Part shown: positions 16,931 through 24,643 of the stretch, one piece after another
Position numbering within the stretch: the stretch's first letter is position 1
Layout of the letters: the number at the start of each line of letters is the position of its first letter
Assembly: GCA_963710975.1 (NCBI GenBank)
Contig: CAVQCG010000001.1
Coordinates: forward strand, 186,001-250,000
Source of the DNA: JBBQXH01 sp963710975
GTDB taxonomy: Bacteria; Actinomycetota; Thermoleophilia; Gaiellales; Gaiellaceae
Length of the DNA: 64,000 nt
Direction of reading: 5' to 3'
The notes under the pieces: model-generated
Told to the model about the DNA's origin: nothing
What the model saw: the letters and a program-made list of their open reading frames with translations, nothing else
The model's database searches: none
Position numbers and translations under genes: made by a program

Positions 16931-18064
16931 ATGTGTGAGCATCTGGACAAGGCAGAGAAGTCATTCGACCGGCGAACGCTCATCGTCGGTGCCGGCGCAA
17001 CGCTCGCCGCGGCGGGTCTCGCGAAGGCATTGGTCCTGCCCGACGGCGCTTCGGCCCACGAGCACGGCACAGCGGCTGACGGGACGATCCTCGCGTCCGA
17101 GGTCCGGGCCGGGGGGCCGAACTCCATTCTCGAGACGGTGACCGGTCCGAAGAAGGGAAGCGAGGTGAACTGGGCCGTCGGGCACGAGCACTTCTTCGTC
17201 GACTTCTACGGCCCGACCGACCCGAAGTACATGGACGTGAACTGGGCAGACGTGACCGGGGCCTGCGTCAACAGCGCGAACGAGCTTCGGGCACAGGGGG
17301 TCGACCTCTTCATCGACTGGACGAACATGGGTGTCGGACGTAATGCGTTGCTGCTCCGAGATATCTCTCGCCGAACGGGCATGAACGTCGTCTGCGCCAC
17401 GGGGATCTACAAGAGCTACGTTCCTCCGGAGTTCGCGGACTCGTCGATCGACGACATCGCCGAGCACTTCTACCGCGAGCTGACGAAGGGGATCGACGGA
17501 ACACCGATCCGGGCCGGCTGGATCAAGTGTGCGACGACCGAGGACGGGCCAACCGCAACCGACTCCCGCATCCACGTGGCGGCGGCCAAGGCCGCGAAGC
17601 GTGCTGGATGCACCATCAGCCTGCACAGCCCGCACTACGAGGCGACGAAAGCCGTCGTCAAGACGTTCCAGAACGAGGGCTTCAACCTGAAGCGCTTCCT
17701 GTGGGGACACTCTCAGGTCTCGACGGTCGAGGAGCACAAGAAGATCGCGGCGATGGGCGCGATGGTGCAGTACGACGCGATCAGCGCGACCACCGACGAG
17801 TTCTTCCACGGACCCACGGACGACGATTCCATGCTCGATCGGATTCAGGGGATGGTCGATGCGGGCTACGGCGACCGCGTCATCGTCTCGGCGGATGCAT
17901 CGGTCTTCGTCAACCCGGCGATCTACCAGTACGACCGCCAGAACACCTACGTCTACCGCACGTTCGTCCCGAAGCTGCAGGAGCGTCTCGGAAAGGACAA
18001 GGCCCAGGTCGTCCTGCGAGACAACGTGATCCGCGCGTTCAGGCGCGGAGACAACGTGCACTGA
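16931..18064 (+). CDS. Phosphotriesterase-family metal hydrolase with Tat-like signal
   Basis: A 377-residue amidohydrolase-fold protein of the phosphotriesterase family. The N-terminus FDRRTLIVGAGATLAAAGLA is a twin-arginine-type signal, so the enzyme is probably exported folded. Metal ligands can be placed: HEH in VGHEHFFVDF, the carboxylated Lys in GWIKCATT, His in SLHSPHYE, His in LWGHSQVS and Asp in SADASVF. The binuclear site thus looks intact. Family members hydrolyse phosphotriesters or lactones; quorum-signal or other lactone substrates are possible but unproven. ATG 16931 follows GGGGGAGGTTCGG. A strong hairpin follows its stop. Confidence 0.85.
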   Translation: MCEHLDKAEKSFDRRTLIVGAGATLAAAGLAKALVLPDGASAHEHGTAADGTILASEVRAGGPNSILETVTGPKKGSEVNWAVGHEHFFVDFYGPTDPKYMDVNWADVTGACVNSANELRAQGVDLFIDWTNMGVGRNALLLRDISRRTGMNVVCATGIYKSYVPPEFADSSIDDIAEHFYRELTKGIDGTPIRAGWIKCATTEDGPTATDSRIHVAAAKAAKRAGCTISLHSPHYEATKAVVKTFQNEGFNLKRFLWGHSQVSTVEEHKKIAAMGAMVQYDAISATTDEFFHGPTDDDSMLDRIQGMVDAGYGDRVIVSADASVFVNPAIYQYDRQNTYVYRTFVPKLQERLGKDKAQVVLRDNVIRAFRRGDNVH

Positions 18065-18075
18065 GCCGCTCCTTT

Positions 18076-18118
18076 CAGCCCCGCCCCGGACGGTGCCTTC
18101 ACGCCCGGGGCGGGGCTG
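18076..18118. terminator. Strong GC hairpin after the phosphotriesterase gene
   Basis: Perfect 14-bp stem CAGCCCCGCCCCGG (18076-18089) with CCGGGGCGGGGCTG (18105-18118) around a 15-nt loop, between two + strand genes. It has no T-tract, as is common for actinobacterial terminators, and would insulate the hydroxylase operon starting at 18141. Confidence 0.65.
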
Positions 18119-18140
18119 CTCCACGATAGGTTCCTTCTGC

Positions 18141-20516
18141 ATGGCGCCCGACGTCGTCACCCCACCGTGGGTCGGTCAGCCGATCGAGCGCCTCGAGGAC
18201 GAGGCGTTGCTCCGTGGAGGCGGCCGGTACCTGGACGACCTCGACCCTGTGCCGAACTCCTGCCACGCCGCGATCCTGCGCTCGCAGGTGGCCCACGCGC
18301 GGATCACGCGACTCGATTCGAGCAGGGCGCTCGAGCTGCCCGGGGTGGTCGGCGTCCTTACGGGCGAGGACGTCGCGTCGATGTCCGCGCCGTTTCCGGC
18401 CGGCGTCGACAGCCCGATCCCGTACCGGGCCGCGGCCCACCAGGTCGCTCGCTACGTCGGCGAGCCGCTCGCTGTCGTCGTCGCTCGCGACCGGTATCTC
18501 GCGGAAGACGCACTCGAGCTGATCGAGGTCGACTACGAGTCGCTCGAACCGGTCATGGATCCGCTCGCAGCCGCGGGCGCACCGGGCCTCGTCGGCTCGG
18601 ATCGCTCGTTTCGTTACGGCGACCCCGAGGGAGCGTTCGCGCGGGCCGACCTCGTCGTCGCAGGCCGGTACACGTTCCCGCGCTGGAGCTGCACGCCGGT
18701 CGAGTGCTACGGCGTGATCGCCGATTGGGACACGGCGAGGGGCTCGCTGACCGCCTGGGCGAACTTCCAGGGCCCGTTCACGCTCCATTCGGTCGCCGCC
18801 GCCTCGCTCGGGCTTCCCGGATCCAAGCTGCGCCTGATCACGCCGCCGGACTCGGGCGGGAGCTACGGGATCAAGTCGACCGTCTACGTCTACGTCGTCC
18901 TCATGGCGCTCGCCTCGAAGAAGCTCGGCGTCCCCGTTCGCTGGATCGAAGATCGCCTCGAGCACCTCGCCGCGAGCTCCGGCGCGACGGCCCGTGTGAC
19001 CGATGTCGAGGCCGCGTTCTCGAGCGACGGCGAGCTCCTCGGCCTTCGCTACGACGCCGTCGAGGACGTTGGTGCCTACGTTCGCGCACCCGAGCCGGCG
19101 ACGCTCTACCGGATGCACGGCTCGCTCTCGGGCGCCTACCGGGTTCAGAACGTCGCGGTGAGGAACCGCGTCGTGATGACGAACCGCTGTCCGAGCGGGC
19201 TGAACCGTGGGTTCGGTGGGCCGCAGCTCTACTTCGGGCTCGAGCGGACGATGACGGTCGCGGCGCGCAAGCTCGGCCTCGACCCGATCGACGTCATTCG
19301 CCGCAACCTGATCCCTGCTCATGAATTCCCGTACCGCACGCCGTCCGGCGGCCTCTACGACTCCGGCGACTACGCGGCCTGCCTCGACGACGCGCTGCGG
19401 CTCGTGCGCTACGAGGAACAGCGCGCCGACCAGGAGCGTGCCCGCGCCGAGGGCAGGCTCGTCGGGGTGGGGCTCGCCTGCGTCGTCGAGCCGTCGATCT
19501 CGAACATGGGCTACATCACGCTCGCGCGAACGGCGCAGGAGCGGGCGCAGGAGCTTCCGAAGTCGGGAAATGCGGAGGGCGCAACGGTGATCGTCTCCCC
19601 GCTCGGCGGCATCACCGTGCGGATCGCGACGACGCCGCAGGGGCAGGGGCACGGGACGGTGTGCGCGCAGATCGTCGCCGACCAGCTCGGCGTCCGCCCG
19701 GCCGACGTCGACGTCCTGACCGACATGGACACCTCGACGAGCGCCTGGACGGTCGCCTCGGGCAACTACTCGTCCCGCTTCTCGGGCGTCGGCGCAGGCG
19801 CAGTCCTCCGCGCCGCCGAGGCGGTCGCCGGGAAGGCCAGGGCGATCGCGGCGCACCAGCTCGAGTGCGCGCCCGAGGACGTACGCCTCGTGTCCGGCCG
19901 GGCAACCGTCGCTGGGAAACCCGGCGAGGGGATCTCGCTCCGGCGCATCGCAGGCGTCGCGCACTGGAATCCCGAGTCGCTGCCAGCCGGGATGGAAGCG
20001 GGCCTCCAGGCGACGGCGTTCTATTCGGCGCCGAATCTCGATCCACCTGACGCCGAGGACCGGGTCGCATCCTCGGCGGCGCACGGCTTCCTCGCGGATG
20101 TCGCGGTCGTCGAGATCGACCGGGACACCGGAGAGGTGACGGTGCTCGACTACGCAACGGTGCACGACGCGGGCCGGCTCCTCAACCCGTTGATCGTCGA
20201 CGGGCAGGTGCGCGGCGGCTTCGCTCACGGCGCCGCAGTGGCACTCTTCGAGCGAACCGTCTACGACGGGGACGGCAACCTTCTCACCGGCAGCTTCATG
20301 GATTACCTCTGCCCCACCGCACCCGATCTCCCACCGCTCGTATCGGAGCACCGTGAAACCCCCTCGCCGTTCACCGCGCTCGGCGCGAAGGGGCTGGGCG
20401 AGGGCAACACGATGAGCGCCCCGGCCGCAATCGCGAACGCCGTCGCCGACGCGCTCGGCCGTGACGACATCGAGCTCCCGCTCACGGCGCCCCGGGTCTG
20501 GGAGCTGCTGTCGTGA
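18141..20516 (+). CDS. Xanthine dehydrogenase-family molybdopterin-binding large subunit
   Basis: A 791-residue molybdenum hydroxylase large subunit. The N-terminal domain (VGQPIERLEDEALLRGGGRYLDD) is the a/b hammerhead; Mo-cofactor-binding segments include NRGFGGPQLYFGLERTM and TTPQGQGHGTVCAQIVAD. The catalytic Glu is in GAKGLGEGNTMSAP near the C-terminus. It lacks the active-site CSFR loop of form I CO dehydrogenase, so it hydroxylates an organic substrate rather than CO. ATG 18141 is the start. It heads a five-gene chain (18141-24064) linked by 4-nt overlaps with FAD and 2Fe-2S subunits, acyl-CoA ligase and hydratase. It is the intact paralogue of the broken gene at 729. Confidence 0.92.
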   Translation: MAPDVVTPPWVGQPIERLEDEALLRGGGRYLDDLDPVPNSCHAAILRSQVAHARITRLDSSRALELPGVVGVLTGEDVASMSAPFPAGVDSPIPYRAAAHQVARYVGEPLAVVVARDRYLAEDALELIEVDYESLEPVMDPLAAAGAPGLVGSDRSFRYGDPEGAFARADLVVAGRYTFPRWSCTPVECYGVIADWDTARGSLTAWANFQGPFTLHSVAAASLGLPGSKLRLITPPDSGGSYGIKSTVYVYVVLMALASKKLGVPVRWIEDRLEHLAASSGATARVTDVEAAFSSDGELLGLRYDAVEDVGAYVRAPEPATLYRMHGSLSGAYRVQNVAVRNRVVMTNRCPSGLNRGFGGPQLYFGLERTMTVAARKLGLDPIDVIRRNLIPAHEFPYRTPSGGLYDSGDYAACLDDALRLVRYEEQRADQERARAEGRLVGVGLACVVEPSISNMGYITLARTAQERAQELPKSGNAEGATVIVSPLGGITVRIATTPQGQGHGTVCAQIVADQLGVRPADVDVLTDMDTSTSAWTVASGNYSSRFSGVGAGAVLRAAEAVAGKARAIAAHQLECAPEDVRLVSGRATVAGKPGEGISLRRIAGVAHWNPESLPAGMEAGLQATAFYSAPNLDPPDAEDRVASSAAHGFLADVAVVEIDRDTGEVTVLDYATVHDAGRLLNPLIVDGQVRGGFAHGAAVALFERTVYDGDGNLLTGSFMDYLCPTAPDLPPLVSEHRETPSPFTALGAKGLGEGNTMSAPAAIANAVADALGRDDIELPLTAPRVWELLS

Positions 20517-21388
20517 AGCCTGCACCGTTCGAGTACCTTCGGCCCGACTCCCTTGACGAGGCACTCGACACACTCGCCGAGCACGGCTACGACGCGAAAG
20601 TGCTCGCCGGCGGGCAGAGCCTCGTCCCGCTCCTCAACATGCGCTTCGCGCGTCCCGAGATCCTCGTCGACGTCAACCGGCTTCCGGGGCTCGACGGCAT
20701 CACGATGGAAGACGGGCGGATTCGTGCAGGAACGCTGGTTCGGCAAGCGGCCTTCGAGGCCTCTCATGACGTGCGGCGCGAGCTTCCGCTCGTTGCCGAG
20801 TGCATCCCGTACATCGGCCACTTCGTGACGCGAAACCGCGGAACGGTCGGAGGGTCGATCGCGCATGCGGACGCGCGCGCGGAGCTTCCAGTTGCCCTGA
20901 CGGCGCTCGGTGGCTCCGTCACCGTCTCCTCGAAGCGAGGTATGCGGACGGTCGCGGCGGAGGACTTCTTCGTCACGCACTTCACCAGCGCGCTCGAGCC
21001 GGACGAGCTCGTGGTCGACACATCGTGGCCGTCGGCCGGAGCCGGCTGCGGCTACGCCTTCGAGGAATTCGCGCAGCGCAGCGGCGACTACGCGCTCGGG
21101 ATGACGGCATGTGTGATCCGAGCCGAGAACGGAGCCGTTGCCGAAGCTCGCGTCGTCCTCGGGTCGACCGTCGAGCGGCCGACGCCTCTGACGGACGTGG
21201 CCGAGCGCCTCCGCGGCGGCAACGTGACGCAGGACGACGCGCGGGAAGCTGGTGCGCTCGCGGCTGCCGCTGTCGAGCCTGTGGACGGGCTGCACGCGTC
21301 GGCGGCGTATCAGCGCCACCTGACCGGACTTCTGGTCGAGCGCGCGGTCCTGCGCGCCTGGCTGAGCGCGACGACGGGAGAGTCGTGA
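20513..21388 (+). CDS. Molybdenum hydroxylase FAD-binding medium subunit (CoxM-like)
   Basis: A 291-residue medium subunit that passes electrons from the 2Fe-2S subunit to an acceptor through FAD. The FAD-binding motif AGGQSLVPLLNMRFA (residues ~35-50) and the second motif TVGGSIAHADARAELP are present. The C-terminal CO_deh_flav_C domain (CGYAFEEFAQRSGDYALGMTACV) is complete. GTG 20513 overlaps the large-subunit stop by 4 nt, and its own stop overlaps the small-subunit GTG, so the three subunits are likely made in fixed ratio. Confidence 0.92.
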   Translation: MKPAPFEYLRPDSLDEALDTLAEHGYDAKVLAGGQSLVPLLNMRFARPEILVDVNRLPGLDGITMEDGRIRAGTLVRQAAFEASHDVRRELPLVAECIPYIGHFVTRNRGTVGGSIAHADARAELPVALTALGGSVTVSSKRGMRTVAAEDFFVTHFTSALEPDELVVDTSWPSAGAGCGYAFEEFAQRSGDYALGMTACVIRAENGAVAEARVVLGSTVERPTPLTDVAERLRGGNVTQDDAREAGALAAAAVEPVDGLHASAAYQRHLTGLLVERAVLRAWLSATTGES

Positions 21389-21849
21389 TCCCGATCGAGG
21401 TGATCGTGAACGGCCGGCGTTACCTCGAGACCGTCGAGCCGCGCCTCCTCCTGACGGACTTCCTCCGTCACACCCTCGGGTTGACCGGAACGCACGTGGG
21501 CTGCGAGCACGGCGTCTGCGGCTGCTGCACGGTTCTCATGGACGGGGTCTCCGTCCGCGGCTGCCTCCTCCTCGCCGTGCAGGCCGACGGCGTGGAGCTC
21601 CGGACGGTCGAGTCGCTCGCCGTGGACGGTGAGCTCAACCCGCTCCAGCAGGCGTTCAGGGAGTGTCACGCCCTGCAGTGCGGGTTCTGCACTCCCGGAA
21701 TCCTCATGGCCGCAACCGACTTCCTCGAGCGCAACCCGTCACCGTCACGTGACGAGATCACCGACATGCTCTCGGGCCACCTGTGCCGCTGCACCGGTTA
21801 CGAGCCGATCGTCGAGGCGATCGCCCGGACCGCCGAGCGCGGCCGATGA
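21385..21849 (+). CDS. Molybdenum hydroxylase [2Fe-2S] small subunit (CoxS-like)
   Basis: A 154-residue small subunit carrying two [2Fe-2S] clusters. The plant-ferredoxin-type cluster uses GCEHGVCGCCTVLMDG plus the later Cys (VRGCLLL); the second, helical cluster uses CGFCTPG and HLCRCTGYEPI. The start GTG 21385 overlaps the FAD subunit stop, and the stop overlaps the ligase ATG (ATGA). It completes an L-M-S hydroxylase complex, cytoplasmic, with no signal peptide. Confidence 0.93.
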   Translation: MIPIEVIVNGRRYLETVEPRLLLTDFLRHTLGLTGTHVGCEHGVCGCCTVLMDGVSVRGCLLLAVQADGVELRTVESLAVDGELNPLQQAFRECHALQCGFCTPGILMAATDFLERNPSPSRDEITDMLSGHLCRCTGYEPIVEAIARTAERGR

Positions 21850-23279
21850 ACCTTGCGCTCTCCCTGCTCTACGCCGCCGAGCGCACCCCTCGCACCGAGG
21901 CGCTCGTCGACGGCGACGCGCGACTGACCTACGCCGACCTTCGCAGCCTGGCGGCGCGGGTCGCAGGCGGTCTCTCCGCGCAGGGTGTCGGGCAGGGCGA
22001 CCGGGTCGCCGCGGTCGTCACGAATCGTCGCGAGTCCGTGATCCTCTTCTGGGCCTGCCAGTGGCTCGGCGCCGTCCTCGTACCGCTCTCGCACCGGGTC
22101 CCGCGAGAGGATGTGGAGTACTGCGTCGCCGACTCGGGCGCTCGGCTGCTCCTCGAGGAAGACGCGGAGATCGAATCTCTCGCCGGCACCGAGCACCCCG
22201 GCGCCCTCGACGGTGACGAGGGCGAGCCCGCCGTGATGCTCTACACGTCCGGGACGACGGGCCGGCCGAAAGGGGTGCCGCGTTCGCACCGCGCCGAGCG
22301 GGCCGGCGGGCTCTCGCAGGTGATTCAGCACGGGTACCGCTTCGGAGATCGAACCCTCGGGGTCATGCCCCTCTACCACACGATGGGTGACCACTCGCTG
22401 ATCGCGATGTCGCTCATAGGCGGGTGCTACGTCTGCCAGCGGGCCTGGAATCCCGAGGCGGCGCTCCGGCTGATCGAGGCCGAGCGGGTCAGCTCGCTCT
22501 ACCTCGCACCGACGCTCTTCCATGATCTGGTGATGCATCCGCGGCTCGCGGACCACGACACGTCGTCGGTCGAAGCGGTCGGATACGCAGGATCGGCCAT
22601 GACCGGCGCCCTTGTCGAGCGGGTGGCGGCGGCCTTCGGCCCCCGAGTGTTCGTGAACCACTACGGCTCCACCGAGATCTACACGTTCTCGATCCACCGC
22701 GACCAGGTTGCCAAGCCGGGATGCGCAGGAAAGGCGGCGTTGAACGCCCGACTGCGCCTCGTCGCACCGGATCCCGAGGCTGGGCCGGACGACGTCGTCG
22801 CTCCGGGCGCAGAAGGGCAGATCATCTGCCACCTCTCCTCCGACGAGGCTTTCGAGCGCTACTGGAACCGCCCGGATGCAGACGCGAAGGCGCTGAAGGG
22901 CGGCTGGTACTTCACCGGCGACCTCGGGCGGCTCGACGACGACGCTGACCTCTGGCTCGTCGGACGGGTCGACGACATGATCATCTCGGGCGGCGAGAAC
23001 ATCCACCCGCTCGAGGTCGAGGACGTTCTCGCCCGCGCACCAGGTGTGCATGAGGTCGCGGTGATCGGATCGCCGGACGACCGCTGGGGGCACCGCGTCG
23101 TGGCGTGCGTCGTGGCCGACCCCGGGATCACGGCGGCCGAGCTCGACGCCTTCTGCCTCGCCTCCGACAACCTCGCCCGTTTCAAGCGGCCACGCGAGTA
23201 CCGCTTCGTCGACACCCTGCCCAAGAGCGCGTCGGGCAAGATCCTCCGCCGCCGCCTACGAGAAGGGGACACACCTTGA
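21846..23279 (+). CDS. AMP-forming acyl-CoA ligase
   Basis: A 477-residue ANL-superfamily ligase that activates a carboxylic acid as acyl-AMP and then acyl-CoA. Core motifs: YTSGTTGRPKGV (P-loop), YGSTEIYTFS, WYFTGDLGRL, GRVDDMIISGGENI (hinge) and the C-terminal catalytic Lys in LPKSASGKILRR. It is on the short side for the family and resembles the benzoate/cyclohexanecarboxylate or O-succinylbenzoate type ligases; the acid is unknown. Its position between a molybdenum hydroxylase and an enoyl-CoA hydratase suggests catabolism of a carboxylate as its CoA ester. Confidence 0.9.
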   Translation: MNLALSLLYAAERTPRTEALVDGDARLTYADLRSLAARVAGGLSAQGVGQGDRVAAVVTNRRESVILFWACQWLGAVLVPLSHRVPREDVEYCVADSGARLLLEEDAEIESLAGTEHPGALDGDEGEPAVMLYTSGTTGRPKGVPRSHRAERAGGLSQVIQHGYRFGDRTLGVMPLYHTMGDHSLIAMSLIGGCYVCQRAWNPEAALRLIEAERVSSLYLAPTLFHDLVMHPRLADHDTSSVEAVGYAGSAMTGALVERVAAAFGPRVFVNHYGSTEIYTFSIHRDQVAKPGCAGKAALNARLRLVAPDPEAGPDDVVAPGAEGQIICHLSSDEAFERYWNRPDADAKALKGGWYFTGDLGRLDDDADLWLVGRVDDMIISGGENIHPLEVEDVLARAPGVHEVAVIGSPDDRWGHRVVACVVADPGITAAELDAFCLASDNLARFKRPREYRFVDTLPKSASGKILRRRLREGDTP

Positions 23280-24064
23280 CCTCCGACAACCTCCGCTACG
23301 ACGGTTTTCGAGTCGCGCACGACCAGCGTGGCGCCGTCACGATCACGCTCGACGTCCCCGAGAAGATGAACCGGGTTTCGATGGACGCACGGGAACAGCT
23401 GGCGGGGCTCTTTGCCGAGCTCGGGGACGACCCGGACGTACGGGCCGTGGTCCTCACCGGAGCCGGCGAGAAGGCGTTCACCGCCGGCGGGGACATCGCG
23501 GGATTCATGCAGCGCAGCCCGGAGCACGTCTCGCGGCTCGCCTGGAACGTCGCAGCTGCCGAGCGGTGCCCGAAGCCGGTGATCGCCCGGATCCGCGGGT
23601 TCTGCCTCGGAGTCGGCATGGAGCTCGCGCTCGCGTGCGACTTCCGAATCGCCGCCGAGGACGCGCAGCTCGGCCTCCCCGAAGTCGGCCTCGGCATGAT
23701 TCCCGGCTCGGGCGGCACGCAGCGACTCGCGCGCTTGATCGGACTCGGGCGTGCAAAAGACGTGATCATGCGGAGGCGGCGGATCACTGCAGCAGACGCT
23801 CTCGCGTGGGGCCTCGTCACGGAGGTTGTCCCGGTGGACGAGCTCGACGGCGCGGTCGAGCGCCTCCTCGACGATCTGCTTCAGCTGTCACCGCTCGCGC
23901 TCGGCATGGCCAAGCGCGTGCTGAACCACGCATACGACGGCCCGCTGCATCTCGGCCTCGAGCTCGAGGGTCTCGCCTACGGGCTGCTCCGCTCGACGCA
24001 CGACTTCGCGGAGGGCGTCGAGGCGTTCGGCGAGAAGCGCAAGCCGCAGTTCGAAGGGCGGTAG
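23276..24064 (+). CDS. Enoyl-CoA hydratase/isomerase family protein
   Basis: A 262-residue crotonase-fold enzyme starting at TTG 23276, which overlaps the ligase stop by 4 nt. Oxyanion-hole segments GEKAFTAGGDIAGF and IRGFCLGVGMELALACDF are present. Both catalytic Glu positions of enoyl-CoA hydratases appear kept (GMELA and LPEVGLGMIPGSGGTQRL), so hydration of an enoyl-CoA is plausible, although related lyases and isomerases share these. Last gene of the hydroxylase operon; the next gene starts 45 nt later with its own ribosome site. Confidence 0.9.
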   Translation: MTSDNLRYDGFRVAHDQRGAVTITLDVPEKMNRVSMDAREQLAGLFAELGDDPDVRAVVLTGAGEKAFTAGGDIAGFMQRSPEHVSRLAWNVAAAERCPKPVIARIRGFCLGVGMELALACDFRIAAEDAQLGLPEVGLGMIPGSGGTQRLARLIGLGRAKDVIMRRRRITAADALAWGLVTEVVPVDELDGAVERLLDDLLQLSPLALGMAKRVLNHAYDGPLHLGLELEGLAYGLLRSTHDFAEGVEAFGEKRKPQFEGR

Positions 24065-24109
24065 TACGGTACCGCTGACCCACCGGCAATACGGAAAGGA
24101 GACACCGCA

Positions 24110-24610
24110 ATGAGCAAGAGCGACAACCCGGTCGTGGTGATCGTCGGCGACTACGCGAGCGTCGCGGGCGCGGAGGAAGACTGGGGGGTCATCAAGGACC
24201 TCCACAAGGCGCAGGTCATCGGAACCTACGATGCCGCGCTCGTCACGAAGGACGAGAAAGGCAAGCCGAAGATCGTCCACAAGACCGAGAAGCCGACGCA
24301 GCACGGGGGCTGGGCGGGCCTCGGCGTCGGCGCGCTCTTCGGCCTCCTGTTCCCGCCGAGCCTGCTCGTCAGCGGCGCGGTTGGGGCGGGAATCGGCGGC
24401 GTGATCGGCCACCTCTCCGGCGGCATGTCGAGAGGCGACCTCAAGGATCTCGGCGATGCGCTCGACGAGGGCGAAGCGCTCATCGTCGTCATCGGCGAGC
24501 TGACCATCGAGCGAGCGGTCGACGAGGCGCTGAAGGACGCGAAGAAGACGACGAAGAAGCAGATCGACGCGGATGCGAAGGCGATGAAGGCGGCGGTCGA
24601 CGCCGCGTAG
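24110..24610 (+). CDS. DUF1269 family protein
   Basis: A 166-residue protein with the DUF1269 layout: a ferredoxin-like N-terminus (NPVVVIVGDYASVAGAEEDWGVIKDL), then TYDAALVTKDEKGKPKIVHKTEKP, a hydrophobic Gly-rich hairpin (LGVGALFGLLFPPSLLVSGAVG), and a C-terminal Lys/Ala-rich helix. The hydrophobic part may enter the membrane. ATG 24110 follows GGAAAGGAGAC, one of the best ribosome sites in the window, so expression may be high. The function of the family is unknown; it is often stress-associated in actinobacteria. Confidence 0.8.
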   Translation: MSKSDNPVVVIVGDYASVAGAEEDWGVIKDLHKAQVIGTYDAALVTKDEKGKPKIVHKTEKPTQHGGWAGLGVGALFGLLFPPSLLVSGAVGAGIGGVIGHLSGGMSRGDLKDLGDALDEGEALIVVIGELTIERAVDEALKDAKKTTKKQIDADAKAMKAAVDAA

Positions 24611-24643
24611 CGCACTGGTCGCACGAACGAGGCGAGGGTCGAA

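Noticed and set aside
18141..20516. Annotation as form I CO dehydrogenase CoxL
   Set aside because: The active-site CSFR Cys loop is absent; the corresponding region reads NRGFGGPQ, as in other xanthine-oxidase-family enzymes.
18099..20573. 824-codon open frame antisense to the hydroxylase large subunit
   Set aside because: Shadow frame of a well-supported gene; no recognisable protein features.
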